Origin: Desulfocucumis sp964643075
GTDB lineage: Bacteria; Bacillota; Desulfotomaculia; Desulfotomaculales; Desulfocucumaceae
NCBI GenBank assembly: GCA_964643075.1
Contig: CAZXQO010000016.1
Span: forward strand, 25,927 to 89,926
Reading direction: 5' to 3'
DNA length: 64,000 nucleotides
This document shows positions 58,706 to 64,000 of this stretch, piece by piece. Under the pieces are notes generated by a model that did no database searches, was not told where the DNA came from, and saw only the letters and a list, made by a program, of their open reading frames with translations. The position numbers and the translations under genes are program-made. Every line of letters begins with the position of its first letter. Position 1 is the first letter of the stretch.

Positions 58706-60457
58706 ATGAGACGAACTAAAATTGTATGTACCATTGGGCCTGCCAGCGAGCGGGTGCCCGTTCTGATCAGGATGATGCAGGCGGGCATGAATGTGGCCAG
58801 GCTTAATTTTTCTCACGGAACCCACGAGGAGCATGCCTCCCGGATAGCAGCCATCCGGGAGGCTGCGGCGAAAGCCGGAAAAAATGTGGCTATCCTGCTT
58901 GACACCAAGGGTCCGGAGATACGCTTGGGCTATCTGGAGACCGAGCCCGTTATGCTGGAAGCCGGCCAAAAGGTAACCCTGACCACCAGGGATATGAAGG
59001 GAACCGCCAAGGAACTGCCGGTGACTTATAAATGGCTGCCCCGGGACGTGATGCCCGGCGACAGAATATTGATTTCGGACGGGCTGATAGAATTAAGGGT
59101 AATGGATACCACCAGAAAAACTGTTGAATGTGAAATTGTCAACGGAGGAGAAATAGCCTCCCAGAAAGGTATCAACCTGCCCGGTGTTTCACTGGGGATA
59201 CCGGCGGTAACGGACCGGGACATTGACGATATACTCTTCGGCATTAAACAGGGATTGGATTTCATAGCCGCCTCCTTTATCAGGAAGGCCAACGATATAC
59301 TGGCCATCAGACAGATTGTGGAGGAATCCGATGCCGACCTTGATATCATCGCCAAAATAGAGAGCCGCGAGGGTGTCAGCAACCTTGATGAAATCATTAA
59401 GGTTGCTGATGGGATCATGGTGGCCAGGGGGGATCTGGGGGTTGAGATACCGGTGGAGGAAGTTCCCCTGATCCAAAAAACCATTATAGATAAATGTAAC
59501 AAGGCGGGCAAACCGGTTATTACTGCCACCCAGATGCTGGAATCCATGATCCATAACCCCCGCCCCACCCGGGCTGAGGCCAGCGATGTGGCCAACGCTA
59601 TATTTGACGGGACGGATGCCATCATGCTTTCCGGCGAAACCGCTGCCGGCAAATACCCGGTGGAAGTTGTGCAAACCATGGCCCGCATATCTGAAAAAGC
59701 AGAATCTGCTTTGCATTACGACCAGATTCTGGCATCTAAAAGGCACGGGCTTGCACGCACCGTAACCGACGCTATCAGTCATGCCTCCTGTTCCATAGCC
59801 CAGGACCTTGGAGCATCAGCCATAATCACATCCACCGAGACAGGGCTGACCGCCAGAATGGTCAGTAAATACCGCCCGCTAGCGCCCATTACCGCCGTTA
59901 CTCCAGTCCATAAGGTGATGCGCAAGATGTCTTTAATCTGGGGTGTTTATCCAATATATATGGAAAGGGCCAGAGATACGGATTCCATGATTTCTTCGGC
60001 CATAGAGATGTCCCTGAACGAAGGTGTAATTAACCCGGGTGATCTGGTAGTGGTTACAGCCGGAGTTCCGGTCAGCGTGCACGGTACAACTAACCTGATC
60101 AAGGTGCACACCGTAGGGGATATACTGGCCAGGGGCACCGGCATTACACCAAAATCCGTAACTGGCCGGGTAAGAATCTGCTTGACCGTAAAAGAAGCCC
60201 TGGATAAAATTCAGCCCGGGGACATTCTGGTCACCCAGACCACAGACAGGGATTACATACCCGCCATCGAAAAAGCTGCCGGCCTGATTACCGAGGTGGG
60301 CGGGCTTACATCTCACGCCGCCATTGTAGGGCTGGAATTCGGTGTACCTACGGTGGTGGGTATAGAATCCGCTACCGCCATTTTAAATGATGGTGAAGTT
60401 GTGACCGTGGACGGCCAGAGGGGGTTGGTATACAAGGGCACCGCCAGGGTCCTCTAG
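58706..60457 (+). CDS. pyk: Pyruvate kinase with C-terminal PEP-utiliser domain
   Basis: 583 residues, the long Bacillus form. The barrel has TKIVCTIGPAS, NFSHGTHEEH, LDTKGPEIRLG and IIAKIESREGVSNLDEI with MVARGDLGVEIP. After the regulatory domain, residues from about 490 form an extra domain with GGLTSHAAIVGLEFGVPTVVG, the swivelling-His motif of PEP synthase/PPDK, though its role in Pyk is not a phosphotransfer step. ATG with RBS GAGGGGGA. Cotranscribed with pfkA. The 3' end, including the TAG, is imperfectly repeated about 140 bases downstream. Confidence 0.97.
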   Translation: MRRTKIVCTIGPASERVPVLIRMMQAGMNVARLNFSHGTHEEHASRIAAIREAAAKAGKNVAILLDTKGPEIRLGYLETEPVMLEAGQKVTLTTRDMKGTAKELPVTYKWLPRDVMPGDRILISDGLIELRVMDTTRKTVECEIVNGGEIASQKGINLPGVSLGIPAVTDRDIDDILFGIKQGLDFIAASFIRKANDILAIRQIVEESDADLDIIAKIESREGVSNLDEIIKVADGIMVARGDLGVEIPVEEVPLIQKTIIDKCNKAGKPVITATQMLESMIHNPRPTRAEASDVANAIFDGTDAIMLSGETAAGKYPVEVVQTMARISEKAESALHYDQILASKRHGLARTVTDAISHASCSIAQDLGASAIITSTETGLTARMVSKYRPLAPITAVTPVHKVMRKMSLIWGVYPIYMERARDTDSMISSAIEMSLNEGVINPGDLVVVTAGVPVSVHGTTNLIKVHTVGDILARGTGITPKSVTGRVRICLTVKEALDKIQPGDILVTQTTDRDYIPAIEKAAGLITEVGGLTSHAAIVGLEFGVPTVVGIESATAILNDGEVVTVDGQRGLVYKGTARVL

Positions 60458-60630
60458 GCGGCCGTTGAAAAACTGCGCCTGGCTTTGTCAGGCTTGCCGT
60501 CTAGTGCTCACGTACTTCCAGTACGCTCCGCGCTGTCCGGCTTCACCTTTCGCGCCATGCTTGTTTTTGAACGGCCTTTGGATCAACAGTTTTCTAGGCG
60601 GCTGGTGAAAAAATGCGTCTGGCTTTCAAC
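60454..60630. repeat. Element D, inverted-repeat element with duplicated left end
   Basis: GGCCGTTGAAAAAC (60460-60473) and GTTTTTGAACGGCC (60563-60576) are inverse complements with one mismatch, enclosing CACGTACTTCCAGTACGCTC. A second, imperfect copy of the left end (CTAGGCGGCTGGTGAAAAAA at 60595) follows. Similar palindromes are scattered in many bacterial genomes. Confidence 0.65.
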
Positions 60631-60688
60631 AATTGGTGGATTATTCATGTTGTTCCCCGGGGCATGCTAACCCGGGGAGTTGATTTTT

Positions 60689-61282
60689 TTGGCCGAAACA
60701 ATCACGGGTTTTCTGGGTTCACTGGGGCTGGGCGGGCTTTTCCTGGGTTCAATAATAGAAGCACTGGGCATACCTTTCCCCGGCGGACTGATGATCATAT
60801 TTGCCGGAATGCTGGTGAACAATGGTGAAATGGGTTTTGCCTGGTCGCTTATTCTGGCCGTAGGAGGTTTTAGCCTGGGGGCCGGGGCAGCTTTCTTTCT
60901 GGGAAAGTATATCGGCGAGCCAGTATTTGATAAGGCCGGTAAATATCTTAAAATTACTCCTGCCGGGCTGGACAGGGCCAGAAGCTGGATGAGGCATTCC
61001 GCAGCCGCCTTTATTATTTTCGGACGTTTCGTTCCCATGGTCAGCAACCTTACACCATATGTGGCCGGGATGAGCAAACTAAGAACAGAGAGGTTTTTTT
61101 TGTACAACACTATTTTTGCCGTATCCTGGGCCTCTTTCTATTTAATCGTGGGTATGTTTTTTTCCCACTACCTACCGGCGTTGCTGGATTTCACCGGCTC
61201 CCGGCTGCCCTTTCTGGCAGCCGGCGCCGTATTGCTGTATATAACTGCGGGTTATATCATAAGGAGAAAAATAAATATGTGA
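60689..61282 (+). CDS. DedA-family membrane protein
   Basis: About 197 residues with four to five hydrophobic segments. DedA marks: GSIIEALGIPFPGGLMIIFAG near the N-terminus, GAGAAFFLGKYIGE, FGRFVPMVSNLTPYVAGMS (the conserved F-x-R-x-x-P segment), ending in a basic tail RRKINM. DedA proteins are linked to lipid-carrier recycling and membrane potential; members flip undecaprenyl phosphate. Start TTG 60689 behind GGGGAG; TTG 60680 is also in frame but too close. Confidence 0.87.
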   Translation: MAETITGFLGSLGLGGLFLGSIIEALGIPFPGGLMIIFAGMLVNNGEMGFAWSLILAVGGFSLGAGAAFFLGKYIGEPVFDKAGKYLKITPAGLDRARSWMRHSAAAFIIFGRFVPMVSNLTPYVAGMSKLRTERFFLYNTIFAVSWASFYLIVGMFFSHYLPALLDFTGSRLPFLAAGAVLLYITAGYIIRRKINM

Positions 61283-61478
61283 TTCGCCCCGAATATTTGT
61301 GGGTTGGGCTGGCAGCTCAAAAACAGGGTTGACTATGTATAACCGGGGTTTAAACGGCGACACCACCGGGGGCATGCTGTATAGGGATTCCAGTTTATAA
61401 TTTTACCATGGGAGGGAATTTTATTTTTTTATAGAACAAATTATTATATATTTCAACATTTTCTAAGGGGATCGACAG

Positions 61479-62612
61479 ATGCGTTTAATACCCGTAAGTT
61501 CCCTTAACCCAGGCTTCAAGATTGCCCGTTCTGTATATAACAGTAACGGGCAGGTTCTGTTGAACGCAGGAACTGAGCTTACAGTTAGGTTTATTAATAA
61601 GTTGAAAAGGTTGGGCATACAGCGAGTTTATGTGGATGACGGACTTTTGCCCGACATAGAAATAGAGGATGTTGTTTTAGAAGAGACAAGAAAGCAGGCA
61701 GTTTCAAGGGTTAAGGCTTTCATGACCGGCTTTGGCCCGGAAAAGGAGATTACTGTAAAAAAGGCTGCGGTAGTATGCAGGGACATGATGGATTCGGTGA
61801 TTGAAATCACCGATCAGTTGATGGTAAATCGCAGCATGCTGGTCAATCTGCAGGATATCCGGACTTATGATGAATATACCTTCGGTCATTCAGTAAATGT
61901 GTGCGTGCTGTCCCTATTAGCCGGGATAAACCTTGGCTACGACCCCAAGAGGCTGGTTCAGCTTGGGTTGGGTGCCATCATGCATGACATTGGCAAGACA
62001 CTGGTACCGGCCAAAATAATAAATAAGCCAGAACGGCTTACCTCCGATGAATTCGAAGAGGTAAAGAAGCACTGTCAATACGGCGCCAAGCTAATAAAAC
62101 AGGCGGGCTTCGACGGCGCCTTAGTGTCGGCGGTAGCGCTTCAGCACCACGAAAGACATAACGGCGAAGGTTACCCCCGGGGGATAAAAGAAGATCGCAT
62201 ACACGAATTTGCCCGTATTGTTGCTGTGGCGGATACTTACGACGCCATTACCTCGGACAGGGTATATAAAAAGGCATCGCTGCCCCATGTAGCTTACGAG
62301 ATGCTGGCAGGTTCCGGAGATTACGATTTTGATTACTCTGTGGTGAATGCTTTTTTGCATAACATTGCGGCCTACCCTATCGGTACCTTTGTGGAACTGA
62401 ATACGGGTGAACTTGGTGCGGTGGTGGAAACCTTTAGGGGAAATTCACTTCACCCCAGGGTAAGGGTGTTGTTCACACCGGATGGAAGTTATATGGAAAA
62501 TTGTTATGAAATCAATTTGCACGAGGAGCCGGGTCTGAGTATTATCAGGGTATTGGATGATTTAAACTGTCTCACCATTGCTGTGGAAGAATTAAGAAAA
62601 AACATAGGCTAG
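61479..62612 (+). CDS. HD-GYP domain phosphodiesterase
   Basis: 377 residues. The N-terminal 120 residues are an unassigned helical region (LKRLGIQRVYVDDGLLPDIE). The HD-GYP domain spans about 125-330: FGHSVNVCVLSLLAG, LGAIMHDIGKTLVPAKI, ALQHHERHNGEGYPRGIKED (HHE and GYP), and VAVADTYDAITSDRVYKKA. These residues are complete, so cyclic di-GMP hydrolysis is likely. The C-terminal tail is an all-beta stretch (AVVETFRGNSLHPRVRVLF). ATG with RBS TAAGGGGA. Its TAG stop is followed directly by a family B element. It could oppose the cyclic-di-GMP signal read by the PilZ protein at 10.5 kb. Confidence 0.93.
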   Translation: MRLIPVSSLNPGFKIARSVYNSNGQVLLNAGTELTVRFINKLKRLGIQRVYVDDGLLPDIEIEDVVLEETRKQAVSRVKAFMTGFGPEKEITVKKAAVVCRDMMDSVIEITDQLMVNRSMLVNLQDIRTYDEYTFGHSVNVCVLSLLAGINLGYDPKRLVQLGLGAIMHDIGKTLVPAKIINKPERLTSDEFEEVKKHCQYGAKLIKQAGFDGALVSAVALQHHERHNGEGYPRGIKEDRIHEFARIVAVADTYDAITSDRVYKKASLPHVAYEMLAGSGDYDFDYSVVNAFLHNIAAYPIGTFVELNTGELGAVVETFRGNSLHPRVRVLFTPDGSYMENCYEINLHEEPGLSIIRVLDDLNCLTIAVEELRKNIG

Positions 62613-62745
62613 TACTACAGCGTATTCGCTATGCCCGCTACGCCATGGGGACGGTTCCATCGCTTTCCCTTCGGTCCTTAGCTACGCTTCGGAAGCGCTC
62701 GAACCGTCCCCATGGCTCCGCTAACTTTTAGTTTACGCTGTAGTA
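62613..62745. repeat. Family B element (copy 4, opposite orientation)
   Basis: 133 bases, TACTACAGCGTA at the left and TTACGCTGTAGTA at the right, with the inner sequence reversed relative to copies 2 and 3 (GCGTAGCGGGCATAGC appears inverted at 62625). It starts at the base after the HD-GYP stop. Confidence 0.82.
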
Positions 62746-62780
62746 AATTCGACAGGGGACGCTTCTCCCCTGTCGAATTT
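62745..62780. repeat. REP-like hairpin between convergent genes
   Basis: AAATTCGACAGGGGA (62745-62759) and its exact complement (62766-62780) with loop CGCTTC. No T-run. Lies between the HD-GYP gene and the converging UPF0280 gene, directly after the family B terminus. Confidence 0.75.
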
Positions 62781-62785
62781 GCGCC

Positions 62786-63523
62786 CTATAGCGGTACGAT
62801 TTTTAACTGGCCCTTAGCGGCCAGTTTGTCGTCTTTGATGATCAGGGCACCCAGAATTCCGTCTATAGACATGGCGAACTCTACCGCCTTATCCATGTCT
62901 ATGTATTCTTTAACCATATTACCTGTGGCGGTGGCCACGGCGTCGGCCAGGGGGGTGGAGGGGGAGAGTATCACCACCGCGTCGGCGCTGCCGTAGCTGA
63001 GGGAGTGCCCCACGGTGCCGGAGGAGGTGCAAATGCCAAGAGGGGTTTGCTCCGGGCGGATTTCCAGGGCCAGGCGGCTGGAAAGAACCGATCGGCCAGC
63101 GAATATGCCGATACGGCGGATGGAATTGCTTTTGATGAAAATATCGCCGCCGTTTTCCACGATTACATCCCGGGAGCGCCTGGCGATGGACCTGCCTACC
63201 TCTTCGGCAACGGCCCCGGCCACCGCGGCCATGGGACCCACTCCTGCAGTTCGGCCCGTCTCCGCCATAATGCCGGCTATGGCCGGGGCGCCGGGCAGGG
63301 GGATATAGGGGACCAGTGAGCGGATAAAACCGGCGTCGGTTTTTATATATTCCTCCAGCGGGGTGCGGCATGCCGTTACCAGGTTTACGCACCAGGCTGC
63401 CAGTTCCGGGGAATATTGCTGCCTGCGCACCCCTATATCCAGATCGGTTTCTTTTACCGCTACCCGGAAATGTATCAGATCATCCTGGCGGTGCAGTGTA
63501 CGGTATGTTCGTGTAAAATCCAA
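62786..63523 (-). CDS. UPF0280 family protein (ApbE-like fold)
   Basis: 245 residues. UPF0280/COG2122 proteins resemble ApbE flavin transferase in fold. Seen: N-terminal YRTLHRQDDLIHFRVAVKETD, IPLPGAPAIAGIMAETG, VGPMAAVAGAVAEEVGRSI, VENGGDIFIKS, CTSSGTVGHSLSYGSADAVVI. It follows the NIL-ferredoxin gene directly (one ends where the other starts). In methanogens and some anaerobes UPF0280, a NIL-ferredoxin and a DUF39 protein are linked to sulfur insertion in homocysteine synthesis, so a similar job is plausible here. The start is ATG at 63523, close behind the ferredoxin gene's end. Confidence 0.88.
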   Translation of the reverse strand: MDFTRTYRTLHRQDDLIHFRVAVKETDLDIGVRRQQYSPELAAWCVNLVTACRTPLEEYIKTDAGFIRSLVPYIPLPGAPAIAGIMAETGRTAGVGPMAAVAGAVAEEVGRSIARRSRDVIVENGGDIFIKSNSIRRIGIFAGRSVLSSRLALEIRPEQTPLGICTSSGTVGHSLSYGSADAVVILSPSTPLADAVATATGNMVKEYIDMDKAVEFAMSIDGILGALIIKDDKLAAKGQLKIVPL

Positions 63524-63925
63524 CTATAGTCTAACCTCCATGGCCCTCATGGGGCATGCCTTCACGCAGAGCTGGCAAACCACACAGTTATCCAGGTTGA
63601 AATGTACCTCCATTGAGGGCCTTTCGATGTGCAGCGCCCCGGTGGGGCAGATGGCGGTACAGGCGCCGCACATGGTGCATTTCTCCTCGTCCCTGACTAT
63701 TTCCTGGGTCATGGTTTGCACAGATACCCCGGCATTTCTGAGGTAATCCAGCCCTTGATCATATTCTTCCCCGGTTAACTCCAAAACCATGGTACCTTCC
63801 TTCTGGGGATTGACGTTGGCCTTAACAATATTGACCATGAGGTCATAGTCCTTCACCAGACGATATATGATAGGCAAATCGGAAATATCCGGTCCGAATC
63901 TCAGCACTATTTTTCTTGGAGACAA
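63524..63925 (-). CDS. NIL-domain 2[4Fe-4S] ferredoxin
   Basis: 133 residues from TTG at 63925, which has the RBS AAAGGAGGAG. The N-terminal NIL domain (about 1-78, KIVLRFGPDISDLPIIYRLV) precedes a two-cluster ferredoxin: CTMCGACTAICPTGAL and CVVCQLCVKACPMRAMEV. Proteins of this type pair with DUF39 proteins in reductive homocysteine synthesis in methanogens (MA1822 type) and with UPF0280. The frame remains open to the window edge, but no better ribosome site occurs upstream. Confidence 0.9.
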   Translation of the reverse strand: MSPRKIVLRFGPDISDLPIIYRLVKDYDLMVNIVKANVNPQKEGTMVLELTGEEYDQGLDYLRNAGVSVQTMTQEIVRDEEKCTMCGACTAICPTGALHIERPSMEVHFNLDNCVVCQLCVKACPMRAMEVRL

Positions 63926-63942
63926 TTTCGCTCCTCCTTTCT

Positions 63943-63999
63943 TTAAAATAGCCTCTCGGCATTCGCCGGGCCAGTTGGGACAAGGGTTTCCCTGAACCA
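63943..63999 (-). CDS. Possible C-terminal end of an upstream minus-strand gene
   Basis: On the minus strand a frame entering at the edge reads WFRETLVPTGPANAERLF and stops with TAA 17 bases before the ferredoxin start, normal operon spacing. If real it would be the gene preceding the NIL-ferredoxin; a DUF39 homocysteine-synthesis protein is the partner expected there. Eighteen codons are too few to identify it. Confidence 0.3.
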   Translation of the reverse strand, partial: WFRETLVPTGPANAERLF

Positions 64000-64000
64000 A

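Noticed and set aside
62712..62996. A plus-strand frame over the family B element and the UPF0280 3' end.
   Set aside because: It is antisense to a clearly real gene and starts inside a repeat.

Overview
The window looks like a chromosome segment of a Gram-positive, spore-former-type anaerobe of the Clostridia, most like Desulfotomaculum, Pelotomaculum and related Peptococcaceae. The evidence is the gene content and order (a che/fla operon with CheC, CheD and FliY; yerC followed by the his genes; pcrA-amj-ligA-gatCAB; mtrB/TRAP after dnaE; pfkA-pyk), the frequent TTG and GTG starts behind strong GGAGG-type ribosome binding sites, and roughly 50-55% GC with AT-rich gaps. The assignment is an inference from gene content, not from a marker-gene comparison. 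Almost everything is core metabolism. No prophage, CRISPR array, rRNA or tRNA gene was seen.

Layout. Positions 1-5585 hold the 3' end of a flagellar/chemotaxis operon (FlgF/FlgG-type rod proteins, CheD, CheR, CheC, CheY, FliM, FliY). Positions 5.6-8.3 kb hold a converging DUF1015-MazG pair and a membrane-anchored protein. Positions 8.3-10.4 kb carry purine salvage and GMP synthesis (hpt, guaA). A PilZ gene with a flagellar-type sigma promoter diverges from a PRPP-riboswitch-controlled purine operon (purE-B-C-like-F-M-N-H-D, 11.4-21.3 kb). The TrpR-like regulator yerC precedes the histidine genes (hisD-C-B-H-A-F-IE, 21.9-28.4 kb). Next come pcrA, amj, ligA and gatCAB (28.5-37.3 kb) and a homocitrate synthase/aconitase-family trio (37.7-40.8 kb). 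A storage-polysaccharide and sugar-nucleotide group follows (41-48 kb). After it come nth, trmL, a MoxR/VWA pair and a methyltransferase (48.3-53.1 kb), then dnaE, mtrB, pfkA and pyk (53.2-60.5 kb). The right end has a DedA protein, an HD-GYP protein, and a minus-strand UPF0280 plus NIL-ferredoxin pair that resembles the anaerobic homocysteine-synthesis module.

How the genes work together. Purine synthesis, purine salvage and histidine synthesis all draw on PRPP and sit together, with a PRPP-type riboswitch on the purine operon and a YerC-type regulator plus candidate operator on the histidine operon. The purine set lacks purK and purSQL, and the histidine set lacks hisG and hisZ; these must be elsewhere. 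Motility genes at the left end and the PilZ and HD-GYP proteins suggest cyclic-di-GMP control of swimming.

The gaps are unusually rich in small dispersed repeats. Family A is a heptamer (GGAGTCA) element with six copies. Family B is a roughly 135-bp palindromic MITE-like element with TACTACAGC termini and four copies. Family C has inverted arms of the form GGGGACAT..CCTTCC. There are also several REP-like hairpins. One family A copy has been read into the 3' end of hisD. No transposase that would move them is in the window. The most distinctive single gene is the AT-rich, very divergent purC-like gene at 13556-14854.
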